A stretch of DNA of 64,000 nucleotides from Pomphorhynchus laevis (GCA_012934845.2 WNNJ02000854.1:62001-126000); one strand, 5' to 3'. Shown: positions 23,229 to 36,000, counted from the first letter of the stretch. Program-made: numbers and translations. The notes: a model not told the origin generated them from the sequence alone.

Positions 23229-25433
23229 GTCTAAATATTGATTATTATTGTAAAAATGGATATTGCATAAAGAAACAATCAGTCTACTAGAACCATAAGC
23301 ATCCAGAAACTCCAAAAATGAAAAAATAAATATACCTCGTAATATTGTTTTTCTAAGTAAATAAAAAACTTCTGACCAAAACGAACTGTAAATTTAAACA
23401 GCGAAAAACACGTGTATCATTTTATTCTAATAAATTTAACGCTTTAATGTTCATATTTACGAATATTTAACGTAATCAAATGTTTTGCTAAAACACTTGA
23501 TTAAAAAAGTCATCAAATCCATATATAAAATTTTTGCCAAGATTCTGAGTCATTTCTTGCAAGCAATCGGAAAATTTAAAAATCGACTATTTAGAAATTA
23601 AATATCTCCAATAAAGATTGTGAATTTGTAGCAGTGCTATCCGAAGAACATAAAGGTTTATTGATGAGAGATGCGCTTATATCAGAACTCAAGAGTACCT
23701 TAATTGGCCAAAGACTACTTCAATCTTCAATTATAATCTTAGTCGAAAGGGTATTCGAGAATATTGCTCGTTCAAGATCAATATTCTAACCGCGAAATAA
23801 ACCGATTTAATTACGGAACAAATAAAGATGAAATCTTAGCTTAAAAGTAGCCGAATTGTGATCCGCCGTATTATAATCGCAATAAATGTCATGCTAGTAA
23901 AGCTTCAAGTCGAAAGATCGGATAATCAATCCACATAAACATTTATCGAAGCGTCGACCAAATATTGGTGTAAATTCTGTGAACTCATGAGATGACTCAA
24001 AGCGTAGAAATTCTTCCTTCTGACTATAATCCTTTCTTCTGTTAATCCTCTTCGTGGTAAGTTGGCACGTACCGTGGAAACTATATTGATAAAGGGTATG
24101 CCATTTGATTAAGGCTTGCAATTTACCGTTCATTTTTTCTGTAAATTGTAATTATTTTCAAAACCTTGTAAACCGGTAATTTACGGTGAATATAAAGATG
24201 CTGATTTAATCATAATTTATAAGTAAAAAATAGGAAACATGCTTTTGGAATTGTATACACAATTAAATAAAAATAAGATGGACTATATTTATTTGTATTA
24301 ACTTATACTGGAAATTTTTATCATAATTTATAACAATTCTGAATGTCAATAATGAAATAAGGTTGATCATTTTTAAAGTAGAGAATTCAAATAGCGTATT
24401 CTACAAAATATTTTATTGAATCAATGTTTTACGGCTGATTTAAATAAAATTCACAATTAAGTTGTCATTTAAAGCGCCAATCTCGTTTAGATTAATACAT
24501 AAATTTATAAATCTAAACATTTAATAAACACAAAAAGATTTTTTGAGAGTAAAAAATTATTTTCTTAAAAATTTTTAAAATATTTATTTAAATAATTAAT
24601 TTTTAATATTTGTATTTATAAATGTAAAATTATTATTCGTATATTTATCTAATTAATTAGATTATAATTCTTTTATGAAAATACCGATAAATCCTTATGC
24701 TAATCGAAATAGAAATTTTAATCAAAATTGAAATTCAAAAATGACATAATTAATAATTAATTATATATTAATTAATTATTATATTAATATAATTATTTTT
24801 TTATAAATATATTATTAATATATTATAAAGACAAATGTCAACAAATATTACATTTAAAAAGAATACGTATTCTTAAATCAATTATTTTAAATTTAAAGGA
24901 AATTTGTTAAAATCATTTTAAATATTGGATTATAATCAAAATGTACATTTTAACAAGCGACTCGTGGCAACGATTATTCGTTACATTTATAATAAATGTA
25001 ACGAATATAAATGAAGAATAAAATGTAAACGAGAACATATCTTTCAATTCAGACGATTGAGCAGCGTTCGATTTATATTGCTGCATTATGTTATAATTGA
25101 TAATAAAAATGCAGAATGCAGAATTAATATAATTCTACATAATTCTATATTTTACGAATATAAATGTAGAATTTTATTTCCGTATTTAAAATAGAACTTA
25201 ACGAATATTCGGCGCAGTCATTGCCATATAGTTTTGGTGTCGTCATTTATCTCACACTAATTTTCGTTGATTTAAATTAAAGTAAAAAATAAATCCATGC
25301 GCAGTATTTCTTTAAAGAGAACAAAATAATTTCAATTCAGACGATTGAACAGTGTTCGATTTAGATACCATATTGTGGCATGATGCTGTGATTATTAATA
25401 AAAATACACACAAGGCATCGTAAAAAGGCATTC
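23229..25433. other. AT-rich spacer downstream of the KDEL receptor gene
   Basis: No recognisable gene or mobile element. A 79-codon minus-strand frame (23894-24133) lacks any known domain. 24550-24900 is almost pure A/T. The 3' end of the KDEL receptor transcript should lie just below 25434. Confidence 0.4.
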
Positions 25434-26072
25434 TTATGCTGGCAGATATAGTTTCTTTCCCCGAAGTACTTTTGTAACGTATAGATAGAAAAAATCACAA
25501 TAAAGTATAGTCTGTATGCATCCGGCTACGACAACAATTAGATCTAAAAAATCTTCATAGTAATATCGATATACCCAGTTGAAAATGTAAAACAGTCTGT
25601 ACAATCCTAATGCAAAAAGATAGTGTGTAGTTATCGATTCAGCTTCTCCTGTTTTACTGATCATGTATAATTGTGGTTGAACCGCAACGGCTTCAAGATA
25701 TATGGAAAAGGTCCATAGGATTTCTTTAACATGAAAACTGTGATTTATAAGTAGAGCCAGAACAGCACATGGTGCGATGAGTAAGGCTATACTGAATGTG
25801 TCGTTGTGCCGATTGTATGTTACTTTGAACGCGAAATATATAAAATATAGTGTCAGGAAGGATGATGCTAGGTAGAATATTTTGAATACTGTGTTATAGA
25901 GTAAGGCATTGCGGTCAAAAATGTCTAAATATCTGGTGAGGAAAACAAGTGTGTAGAGGATAATTGTTCGACCGGAAACACCACTGCATGATCGAGTTCG
26001 CCATATTTTAAACAACAAGATTAAAATCGCTATAAGATGAGACAAGTCACCTAGCAGACGAAAAATATTCAT
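25434..26072 (-). CDS. KDELR: ER lumen protein-retaining receptor (KDEL receptor)
   Basis: Intronless 212-codon gene, exactly the length of human KDELR1 and KDELR2. The product is a seven-helix receptor that binds K/HDEL-tailed ER proteins in the Golgi and returns them to the ER via COPI vesicles. Conserved ligand-pocket residues fall at the human positions: Arg5, Arg47, Asp50, Glu127, Tyr158, Arg159, Trp166, Arg169 and Asp177. Family blocks seen include [59 protein letters not shown] and [15 protein letters not shown]. The C-terminus KKLYLPA keeps the di-lysine tail needed for retrieval. The frame is intact. Lack of introns is unusual for an animal KDELR and could mean a retrocopy or intron loss. 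Confidence 0.95.
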   Translation of the reverse strand: MNIFRLLGDLSHLIAILILLFKIWRTRSCSGVSGRTIILYTLVFLTRYLDIFDRNALLYNTVFKIFYLASSFLTLYFIYFAFKVTYNRHNDTFSIALLIAPCAVLALLINHSFHVKEILWTFSIYLEAVAVQPQLYMISKTGEAESITTHYLFALGLYRLFYIFNWVYRYYYEDFLDLIVVVAGCIQTILYCDFFYLYVTKVLRGKKLYLPA

Positions 26073-27309
26073 AGCCGCAATTATTGCAACCTGTAGTTAC
26101 TATTACTAAAATAGCATAGGCACGTGTTAAACAATTTTACTATAAAATTGTATAAGACATTAATATACTTTGAAATATTAAAAAATGCAATTTAATTTTG
26201 GTATCAAACCGTTGATTGGCAATTTTTTAATAAAGATCTAAGAACATATAATTAAAGCATTTTATTTTACATATTTTTATATCTAATATTTTATATTGTA
26301 AAATATTAATTTTAATATTTTAATATCATTTTTAATATTTTATATTTAGTACATATAATCTATGTCGTACGATACATTATTTAATTCCACAGTTATAATC
26401 TCACATATTTAATTAACTATATTCCATGTATTTTTACCACCTAAACAATTATATACATAAATTAATATTAAAAGATTAACTGATTGATTAATCATTCATA
26501 TTAATTAATTGTTTAATTAATAAATCATTAATATAGACCAATGACGTTTTAATCAATTAAAATTTGAATTATTAATAAGTTTAAGATATTTTAATGTCTA
26601 AAAAAACAGAATTAGAGCATACCACTTGAAAGGTCTATAGCAATAGTTGAAAATTTTTTGAGTAATAATTTTTAATTTATTTTCTCTAAATGCTTAAACG
26701 CCCTAAACAATATAAGAGCACATCAAACGTATCATTGGAGAGTATTCTAATGTATTTTAGTATATTTATAAATGTATATTCAAAGCTCTACCTAATAAAA
26801 GGTCACATTTTAAGGTTTATTTATAAGCTCTTAAGAATGTAAAACTTTATAGAACTGTTAAAGATCAAAATCATATAAATACATAATATATATATTCCGA
26901 AATCATTTAAATAATTTGATAGATGCATATTTTAAACTAGGATACTATAAAAATAAAATCAAAAAATTGTGAAATGTATAAATCAACAAAATATTATTAA
27001 AGATAAATTTAAACTAAGTGAAAAATGCTTACGGATAATGAATAATATACTTTGCATTAGAAAATATATTATGGATAGTAAATAATATAGTCTGTATAAA
27101 ATATATGATTCTAGATTAAATTTTTTTATTTTGATTTAAATTTTAACTATGGTTTAAATTTAGATCAAAATTAATTTTAATTATTATTTTTTAATTTTTT
27201 CAAGTTATTTATTTTAAATGGAAATATTATTGTTATTGTTATTATTTTGTTTTTAAACTATTTTGAATCATCATTTTTATTGCGTTTTTTCTACTTTCAA
27301 AAGTTGCCG
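26073..27309. other. AT-rich spacer upstream of the KDEL receptor gene
   Basis: Very A/T-rich. No gene, named repeat or clear promoter element was recognised. Confidence 0.4.
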
Positions 27310-27752
27310 AAATACGTTAACTAAGATAACTGATCTAAACAAAGAAAGAGGATAACCGAGATAACTGATCTGAACAAAGAAAGAGGACAACCGAGATAAC
27401 TGATCTGAAATGCTTAATAATTCGTTGAATGGTGACTGATAGCCATATACCATATAGCCATATACCATAAACCTGATATCATGGCAGTTCATTCTGACGA
27501 CCATTAATACTTATTCAGATAGATTGTATACTATTTTAAACGGATTATAAAGGGTTATCAGTCACAAAATATTAAATTACAAAAAACTGAATTATAGAAA
27601 ATCTTTATATTATGATATTTGCATTTTTTATTTAAGCATAGTACAAAATACGTTAACTAAGATAACTGATCTGAACAAAGAAAGAGGACAACCGAGATAA
27701 CTGATCTGAAATGCTTAATAATTCGTTGAATGGTGACTGATAGCCATATACC
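27310..27752. repeat. Direct repeat containing 35-bp tandem units
   Basis: The block AAATACGTTAACTAAGATAA... to ...ATAGCCATATACCAT occurs at 27310-27455 and 27646-27752. Inside it a 35-bp unit (GATAACTGATCTGAACAAAG, then AAAGAGGACAACCGA) is repeated: two full plus one partial in the first block, one full plus one partial in the second. GCCATATACCAT is itself doubled at 27441-27469. This is local tandem expansion with no coding potential. Confidence 0.65.
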
Positions 27753-27939
27753 ATCTCCATTCTACGAGTAGCAATGTAATGCTAGCGGACATTTCAAATG
27801 CTTAGACATTAAACCCGACAAGATTTAAATGAATTACAGTGAATCCCTTTAAACAGACAGTGAATCCATGTCGGTTTTATCATAAATCGTGTATTCAAAA
27901 AACAAGAAAATATTATTTGGTATAATAATATTTTTGGTA

Positions 27940-28340
27940 TATTTTTAACATAATGGTTCAAATTTGCTTTTGGAAAAGATGTATGCTGATGATATAAAAC
28001 ACGTGGCAGTATTTAAAGGAGAGCAATTATTGTTAGCGATCTCGATGAGAAGGAATAATTTGGATTTTGAGTCTGGTTAAATTCAGTAAACTAATGGAAA
28101 TAATGCGTACATTTGATAGTGCACAGTTAAATTGTTATTAAACTCAGTTTCTTTTAAACTGAATTTTAAAGTGCACTACGTCAGTACTATAAATAAAATC
28201 CGTATTATACGGATAACATAATATTTAGCTAAATAGCATGACAGTGAATACTAACATTTAATTTAGTAAATCTGGGATTCGATTGCATAATCAAAAACGA
28301 CACTTTGTAAAGCAAATACGATCATTCCATGGTAAAATTG
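27940..28340 (+). mobile_element. LINE RT relic with YADD motif
   Basis: The plus strand at about 27977-28076 reads LEKMYADDIKHVAVFKGEQL and continues into RRNNLDFE, matching the RT catalytic motif and the following 'W...N.L..N' segment of CR1/Jockey-type LINEs. Further on, SKSGIRLHNQKRHF (about 28266) recalls the DLGVxLDxxLxF motif. Many stops; upstream RT blocks are missing. Clade uncertain. Confidence 0.5.
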
Positions 28341-28629
28341 CCCCCCCCCCGTATAGATAATGCTAATTTCATTTTTATCCAGTTAGAAATTTTGTGGCCG
28401 TAAGATAATACAATAATACGGGAGAGTAGATATTAGGTCAACTAATTTGTTGACCTTAGGGGATTATTGAAAACAAATGACGAATCGCTTTAATAAGTAA
28501 GCTTCTTTAGTATTTTCTTTGTTCTTTAAAGACCCATTTAAGTGATCAAAGCCATTTTGAAAAAATCAAACTTGAACAATTAAAAAACAATTAAAAAACA
28601 ATTCAAAATAATGCATTAATTATAATTTC

Positions 28630-31600
28630 TTACTAAATAGTTAATAATTGTTGGTTTAAAGAAACAAAAAAATATATATATATTTTTCAGAAAAGCTATA
28701 TTTCGATTGTTATTTCGCCATCATCGTCAGGTTGTTTAGTTAAAGTTAAACAACAATAAAAAATTAAAAATTCACGCAATGAAACAAATAATAATATTTA
28801 CTTAATAAGTTAAGTAGGTTAAAAATGTTTAACATCAAGAAAATGAAATAAAACAAATTTACGTTCCTTCACTGATTATATTAAAATCCGTAGTGGGATC
28901 AGATCCCACAAGTTTAACATAACACATCATTCTCCAACAGCCCAGTTCATTGAATTCGTAAAAACTAGGTACTTATGTATAAAGAAAGCGAGGTGTTGAT
29001 TCGTCATTACGGAGGAGATGGATGACATTGCTAATCTCTATAACTTTTTTCTTATTGCAGGTATGTCATAAAGCACAACCATCTGAGTAAATTGCGGATA
29101 AAGGTATAAGAAGAATAATGGAAGCATCTAAATACAAGATTGGAGAGAGAAGAATCTTGAGGACACCGGTCATTTGTTAAAACTCACACGCATCATAGTC
29201 GTCTTTATAGTAGAAGCATTTGGTACAAAGAGTATGTCTATCTTGTCAACGATTCTCGTAGGCAACACGATGGATCTAGGAGAGGAGATAACAAAGGGAA
29301 TATAAATTTGGCCTTATGCAGCCGACAAAGTTAATAAAAACAGCAACACATAACTGATGAATGTTCTCTAGAAGAGCATACAAAATAATATAATAAAAAC
29401 TTAGTGGAATCAAATTTCATTTAACCAAATGATGGCGGATTTTACGATCAAGCAATTTTACGTAAATGGAAATGAAAAAGCTTTGAATCGAAATTACCCA
29501 CATATCTTTAGGGTAAGTCAATGGATTATTTTTCAAAAAATTCTTCTCGCAACATTATAACATCAATATCGGATGATGAGATTAACTGCATTGTGATGGC
29601 GATCTCCTTTCTCTGACTTCTGTCAAAAGCTAACAGACCTGAGTGTAAATCAATGTATGGAATTTAAAGTCTTGCTTATGAACTCCAGGAGTTGAAGATT
29701 TAAGTCATGGACAAATCTCTACACCTGAAACTACACCAAGACGGGATTAATTGCGGTGAGGGAGTTGCTATGTAATTGTTTAGGGAAATTGACTAGCCTA
29801 AAACTCTGGCATGGCTTAACGTACCAATCTAACCTAAAAGGTTCAGGTTCCAGCTTACAAATTTACATCTCCTAAATATCTTCCAGAAGGACGACTAGGA
29901 AGGATTAAGGATTGCAATGCATACCAGATCAATACATAGTTGGAATATGTAACGGCGACTTCAATATTATTTCGAGATAATATGTCTGAACGAGCAAGAA
30001 AGAGTGAGAAGATATATCATTTTAGCTAGGACCTTGAGTTTTGTCAGAGTGCGATTGAAAATGCGACCTTCATAGGTTGTTGAAAAAATCACGGTAGCTT
30101 GTGAAGATAGGTGTGAATTAAATAAGATTGGAATAGCATTACTTACAACGGGAATGTGTCTGATAGCCGCCTTGAAAATGGCAACTCTGATTGGATCAAT
30201 GTGATATCTACTTCGCGGTAGTGTGTCATCTTCTAACCTCCAACAAAGTAGGTCGTGCGATGTTGAAAATTGTTGATGCGATTGTTTAATGCAGAAGGGT
30301 TTAAGCAACAACTTATGATGAAGCGATATAATGTCAAGGAGTGAATTTGTATTTTCTCTGTGAAACGTAGAACCTTGAAGGTACAGCAACTAGTTCTAAA
30401 GTTGAAGTCACCAAGTATCATCATGTCTAAACCACTACCAACTATTCGATCCAGGATGTCGAATGTAGATATTAACTAGACTGATTTGCTTAACGTCATT
30501 ATAAACTGTTACAGCTAAGCAATCACAGCATGTATGATAAGTTTAGTAAGAGGGATGATCTTAGTGAACATTTAACTTTGGTTACCAAATCTAGATATGC
30601 AGATGAGTAAGAAGAGGTTATGTATGGAGTAGAGATCGTGTAGAAGTACTGTGGTAGAAAACGAGTAATATGCTGAGGAGATTGAAGCGATTTAGTTTCC
30701 TGCTGGGCAATGACGTCAGCATCACGACTTTGCAGAAGACAAAGGGCAGAATTATCTCCAGAATTCAATTAAAAGATGTTCACTGAAAAAGGGTCTCAAC
30801 TACTTCTCATTGCGTTGGCCTGCAAACATGAAGAAACATACCACAAGTTGGGGACGACATCAGGCTGGTTACCCAACTATTCGTTGTCAGAACCTACTGT
30901 AGATCTACTTCTCGTTTCGTCCATCCAGCCCTGTTCGTCTATCGTACAAGCTTACTGCCATCAAAGCTGGTTTTGTCTGTGTTGTATGACTTACTAGTGA
31001 TATCATCATTTCCCGCAAGAGTCAGCGAACGATTAGAGTCTAGTGTTGCTTTGGTGTCGGCTTATGTAATCTTTGAAAAACTGGCATTTTCTGAAAAATT
31101 CCGGTTGTTTCGGTCCGCCCATAGCGTTGCCCATGGTTGTAGCACCAAATGTTACATGTAGTGAAGAACCATATTTTCTCTTTGTGAAACTGGTTTCCTC
31201 GAAGGTATAGATTCTTTCTAATTCCATCAGACCATATTTGCTTATGTCCGTTTAATGTTAGATATTTAAATCATAGTCATGATGCCTTTATGTTCGATAT
31301 TGCCATATTCTTTTAGGATATCACTGAAAAACTTGATATAAGACAGAATGAAGTCATTTGACACAAAGCCAATTCTAAATGTTCGTGAAATTTCCTGTCA
31401 GAATTACTCTATAATGGTAGAGTAACTATATCACTCTATTAAATCACTCCGAAAAATTTCTATTCATAGTTATAGATCACTCTATCTATGTAGATGCAAA
31501 TAAAGGGTCTTGGGAATTTCCGAAATATTTTTCTACTTTAAGTGGAACTTCAATTTTAATATCCACCAGATTTATGAGTTTCTTCATAGGAGGAAGCTCT

Positions 31601-31690
31601 ACTGTTTTATTAAAATTATCACTTACATTTAACTCGTAATTTCCGATGTTGTAGAATATTATTTTTTACCTGAGGATCGACTTTATGAAT
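28630..31690 (-). mobile_element. LINE family B copy, minus strand, degraded but nearly full length
   Basis: Reading on the minus strand there is an ORF1 remnant (31690-31033), the start of ORF2 with endonuclease (30768-30523: SRDADVIAQQETKSLQS, then ITRFLPQYF), the MMILGDFN endonuclease motif at 30424, and RT traces near 29190-29300. The 3' untranslated region contains the 7-bp hairpin GTGGGAT/ATCCCAC at 28895-28911. The end matches the other family B copy at 36403-36500 in inverted orientation. ORF1 and the EN start (30500-31270) are closely related to the plus-strand copy at 57.9-59.0 kb. Multiple frameshifts; inactive. Confidence 0.7.
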
Positions 31691-32467
31691 TTCATTAATA
31701 TTTGCTTCATTTTGCTTATTTTAGCTTGTTTGTTTGAGCCTCTGACAGTGTATAAAATCAAGTGCACTGATTTTGTTAGTTAAATTAGTTACAGGTAGTG
31801 AAGACCCATATTTTGTCTTTTATGAAACTGGCGTCCTTGATAGCAAGGATTCTTTTAATTCCACAAGATCATATTTCCTTATGTATATTTCAATGCTAGA
31901 TATTTTAATTGTTGCCGTGATTGCTTAAAAAAGATTTATTTTTTACGTGGCAAATGCGTGCCGTCGCACGCTTACATGACCACAACAACAAAAATCTAAA
32001 TCATGTTTCGAGGATGTGGGTACGAAGGCGGCATTTGAATGCAAAAAAGGAGGGAGCGCGGCGGACGTCGAGTGGGAGCTGATACCAAGCGGGTGAAGCG
32101 GAGACGAGGTAGGATCGGAGACCGTATGATTGTGTTATGGTCGAGATGCCCATAATATTTCAGGTTATCCCTGAAAAACTTCACATAAGACAGAGCAAAG
32201 TTATTTGAAGTAAAACCAATTCTAATTGTTCCGAAAAATTTCTATTCATAGTTATAGATCACTCTATCTATGTAGATGCAAATAAAGGGTCTTGGGAATT
32301 TCCGAAATATTTTTCTACTTTAAGTGGAACTTCAATTTTAATATCCACCAGATTTATGAGTTTCTTCATAGGAGGAAGCTCTACTGTTTTATTAAAATTA
32401 TCACTTACATTTACCTCGTAGTTTCCGATGTTGTAAGACACCTTTTTACCTGATAATCGACTTTATC
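31152..32467 (-). repeat. Duplicated family B ORF1 segment
   Basis: Two related units lie in the same orientation: 31152-31680 and 31796-32467. The 210-bp core 31445-31655 and 32228-32437 is nearly identical, while the rest is more diverged. On the minus strand the core reads NNFNKTVELPPMKKLINLV, an ORF1 segment. The second unit is interrupted by a LINE A 3' fragment at about 31927-32145. The arrangement extends the 5' side of the 28.6-31.7 kb LINE B copy. Confidence 0.65.
31927..32145 (-). mobile_element. LINE family A 3' fragment
   Basis: The first 45 bases are the reverse complement of the LINE A tail: poly(A)-like end, CGTGGCAAATGCGTGCC and the hairpin GCGTGC/GCACGC (31956-31961 and 31966-31971). 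The remainder matches the last ORF2 codons of copy 47.0-47.2 kb (CCGATCCT, TCGACGTCCGCCGC inverted). It is a severely 5'-truncated insertion in the duplicated ORF1 segment of LINE B. A possible short target duplication (GATTGC/GATGCC) is imperfect. Confidence 0.75.
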
Positions 32468-32531
32468 CTACACTGAAGTCTGTTATACGGAATTTTTCAC
32501 AATTAATCCTGGAAGCAAGGTAATCAAAGAT

Positions 32532-33417
32532 TTGATATTTTCCAAAAACGATGACATGGAGGAGCTAACTCCTGTCGAGATATTAGTAAACTTAACTACT
32601 TTTACGCCGGTTATTCATATTTCGAGATATTCCAACGAATTTCTACGTGCATATTTTATAAAATATTCAAATAGAGTTCTTCTGAGCTCTGATCGATCTA
32701 TCGGAAATTCATATAGGACTTATTTTGTTAACTCAAATATAGCAAAAGAGTACTCAAAATATTTTAACGAAAAATTGGCACACAGACGCACAATTTCATT
32801 CAAGCCCACCATAGCTTCAATAAAAATAACAAATATCCTACCTGACCAAGATGAGTTAGATCTCTATGCTCTAGAAAAGTTATATAACATCACAAACATA
32901 CGGTTCATCAAAGATATGGTGGACATTCTCTACCCAGTTTTTTCGCAATACTACAGAATTAAACACAAGATACTTGCTAACACTGCCTATAACCTCTTCT
33001 TTGGATACCACTTAAAAATCGTTCCAATTAGAAGTGACGACCTCACTTATCACATTGCAATCTATGCAAATGATGGGGGCATTGGAGTTCGAGCTGTAGC
33101 ATAGCTAAAACCTGAGGAGTTTGTGGGTCAGTGGAGAAAGACGGCAATTCAGATACCTGTAAATTTAAGCCAAATTGAACCAACTGTGCACAACAACATC
33201 CTACCTTGCTAGAAAATGTCCAGCTTTCAAGACATATGCAAAAAGACATTTAATCTATCGGCAGATCCATCATTCGTCTCGGAATAACAATTTCATCGAT
33301 GTCAGCTCTTTCAGTCCTCGTAAGGAAGAAATAATCAACATTATAAACTTGAAAAATAAGGAAACTATCAAAACATTAGAGGACATTATTACCCAGCTCG
33401 TCGATGCCGTATTGTAA
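32532..33417 (+). pseudogene. LINE family B ORF1 (zinc-knuckle RNA-binding protein), broken
   Basis: The frame 32532-33104 (190 codons) holds the ORF1 body. EFLRAYFIKYSNRVLLSSDR and NIAKEYSKYFNEKLAHRRT align with the ORF1 of the minus-strand copy at 54616-55035 (RIFLKKFAAKYENRIIFHSV and SPDLIDEYVAFFYENF). Downstream, split over frames, are CCHC zinc-knuckle traces: CKxWGHWSSSC at 33067-33099, then an NC...H...SYLARKCPAFK pattern at about 33183-33238. The C-terminal frame 33175-33417 ends TLEDIITQLVDAVL. Such ORF1 proteins bind element RNA. At least two frameshifts. Confidence 0.7.
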
Positions 33418-33689
33418 CCTCCTACTGTCTCAACTCATACAATCAGTATATCTAATAAGATATCTTCTTCTATCACTGGCACATCAACTTTTCGCCTTTC
33501 AAAGTAAAAAAATTGGGCAGTCTCCAATCCGGAAAATGATGATACTATAGCCCCCCGGTAAAGGAGGAGCGAGTGGTTCCTTAGTTGAGACTGAAGGGAG
33601 GAAGGGCAGCCTTCTCACTCTGAGTCAAATTAAAAGTTTTCCATTGTTCCTCCTAGTAGCATCAATGCATGGAAAGTAATCCAGAACCG

Positions 33690-36000
33690 TTTACACTGAT
33701 TCTCATTCAATGGAATTCGGGAAGTGCTTCTGCCCTTAGCCTTCTATCTGATCGAAATCAGATCTTATAGTCCTTCAGGAAACTAGATGGGTTTGTAAAA
33801 AATCGCTTGTTTCATTCAGCAATAGTGAAGTGCATCGGGTTTGCCAAGATAGCAGTCATCAGCTTACTGTGGCCCTTAGCATTCTATCTGGTCGAGATGC
33901 AGATGTTATAGTCCTTCAGGAGACTATATCTATCCGGTCCTCCAGAATATTATTAGATTTATCCATAATCACATCAGCAACCACTATACTCCGTCTATCG
34001 CCCAACCTCACGCCTCTTCATTTCAAGGTCTTCTAGCCTTAGTTAAGTGCTCTTTAAGATTTTCCCTCGTACTAAATTACTTTTATCCAGCCATCTTGTT
34101 TAGTTATATCAATTTGTTAGAACGGTAGACGCTTCAGCATAGCCAATGTCTATTTTCGGCCGACAGATATTTATAAGCACCGTGACTCATAGACCGTATA
34201 TTAGGGAGCGGTTATGACATGTTACTTGGAGACTTTAACGATATATTTGATCGCTGGATTAACGCAGCACTTCGCAGAACTATGAACGACTATCTTATAC
34301 ATAAACCACCATTCCCCACCTTTCATTGTCTTACAGCTAACACACTCTTCGGCATACTACTGCTTCATAAGATGTGGATATTAAAGCCCATCTGCAACGA
34401 ACAATCATGCCAACAACTGAGCACATCGTATGATCTACTCGGTTGACGATTAGAGGAATATACGTTGATTAGAAAGATGTTTCACTTTGATCCAATCAGA
34501 GTAGTCTACTTCCAGGCAGCTATCCAACTCTTCCATGTTGTAGGAAATGCGAATCTGCCCCGATTCAACTCTTATATATCTTCGCAAGCAACCCCGAGAT
34601 TTTCGACCACCTATAAAGATCGCATATTCAATCCCATTCCGACAAAACTCAAGGTCCTAGCAAAAATGCTACATCTTTCCAATCTCTCTGTTTTATTCAG
34701 GCAGACCCTCTTAAGAGAATACTAGAGTTCTAGATATAGATTCCAGATGATTATCGATAGGACAAGCCTTTCTCGTTTTATCCCTTCTCAGTTTTTCTTT
34801 TGGAAGATATTCCGGAAAGATAAGTTTGTCTGCTATAGGAGATTCACCGCGTTGGTTAGTAGCTTAGGACTTGATAAAGTTTTGGAGGAGTCACTATCCC
34901 TACATAATTACGGAGCCACTCAATCTCGGCAACCAATTCCGCTTTGGGGTGACTTCAGATGTAGGTACTTATCTGTTACATATATCCTAAATTCCTGAGG
35001 ACCGCTTCCAGTACCTCCAAAACCCAAGCGGCGATCTCCACTCGTGGCTGTCAGCTTGTGAGAGACAGTCGGAGAAACGAGGACGGCATTACAATGCTGT
35101 TAGCCACCCCCTCCGATGTTGCCGGCATCAACATTAGCCGGAGGATATTTTTACACAATAAAAAATCAATTACATGCCCTAAAGATCTGCGGCCGATTCA
35201 AAACTCCCTCATCTCAATTTACAAAAAAGAGCTAACGCATAAAATTCGCAATCATTTAAGTAGGCGAAATTTAATTCTTCCATGTTTTCATGGGTTTGTA
35301 AAAAATCACTCGGTTCATTCAGCGATAGGTGAAGTGCATCGGGTTTGCCAAGATAGCAGTCATCAGCTTACTGTGGCTGTTTTTCTCGACTTTTCCGCTA
35401 CATTTGACCGTATCTCCATTCCTTTTGTTATCTCTTCCCTCATGTCTCTTGGGTTGCCTGTGACTTGGATTGATTGTGAGAATTATTAACAGGATAGTGA
35501 TTTTGTTGTATGCCAAGCTTTTCTTTTATGAAAACGACCCTGATGCACGTCAATTCTACACTATTACAGGTGTGCCTCAAGGCTCCTCCTTTCTCCTATT
35601 TTATACCTTGCTGCCTCTATTGTACTTTTCAAACCTTTTATACGCTATCAACATCTAGTGGTATATGCTGATGTTACCACATCCTTGCTTTCTGGACGCA
35701 GGTGCAAAGATGTAGTCTCGGACATCAGACGATTCTTTTAAAGATTAAATGACCAACTACCCCCATCCAATCTTCTTCTAAACTCCTCCAAATAGCAGGT
35801 GGTAGTCTTTAATGGCACTCCTGCAACAAAGAAGAAATTAAAGAGACTAGCACTATCTGCTCTCTCTTCCATTTTACAGAATCAGCACTCTTAGTCTTCA
35901 CATATCGAATAAGATATCTGGGTTTAGCATTACGGTTAAATGATCAGCCGAATTATACTTGAAAATGTTCAAAAGTATCCTGAAGAGAGCTAAATGATCC
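33690..36000 (+). pseudogene. LINE family B ORF2 (endonuclease-reverse transcriptase), broken
   Basis: Starts around ILIQWNSGSASALSLLS (33695), the usual opening of apurinic-type endonucleases, with ADVIVLQET at 33897-33923 and MLLGDFND at 34219. RT follows: CPKDLRPIQNSLISIYKKEL (35177), FVKNHSVHSAIGEV (35296), AVFLDFSATFDRI (motif A, 35378), GVPQGSSFL (35571) and the catalytic box near 35663, where YAD-V replaces YADD. The KYLG-type motif region is near 35910. At least five frameshifts. An 87-bp piece of RT is also inserted in the endonuclease region at 33787-33873. Confidence 0.75.
33733..33926 (+). repeat. Template-switch scar inside LINE B ORF2
   Basis: The endonuclease segment CCCTTAGCMTTCTATCTG... 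to ...CCTTCAGGARACTA occurs twice (33733-33785 and 33873-33926). Between the copies, 33787-33873 is an 87-bp near copy of the RT segment at 35290-35376 (ATGGGTTTGTAAAAAATC through CAGCTTACTGTGGC). The order EN-RT-EN is most simply explained by reverse transcription jumping between templates and back. Confidence 0.75.

Noticed and set aside
23894-24133. 79-codon minus-strand frame
   Set aside because: No domain, no homologous repeat copy, and normal for chance in this composition.
28346-28358. Run of about 12 cytosines
   Set aside because: A plain homopolymer; possible sequencing or assembly artefact.
28709-28740. Hammerhead ribozyme-like CTGACGA...GAAA at the LINE B 3' end (also near 36405)
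   Set aside because: The bases between the two conserved boxes do not form a stem II, and the second copy loses the GAAA.
31033-31227. 64-codon frame conserved at 58012-58206 as a candidate independent gene
   Set aside because: The frame is part of degraded LINE B ORF1 with a zinc-knuckle remnant, so its conservation reflects recent common descent of the two copies.
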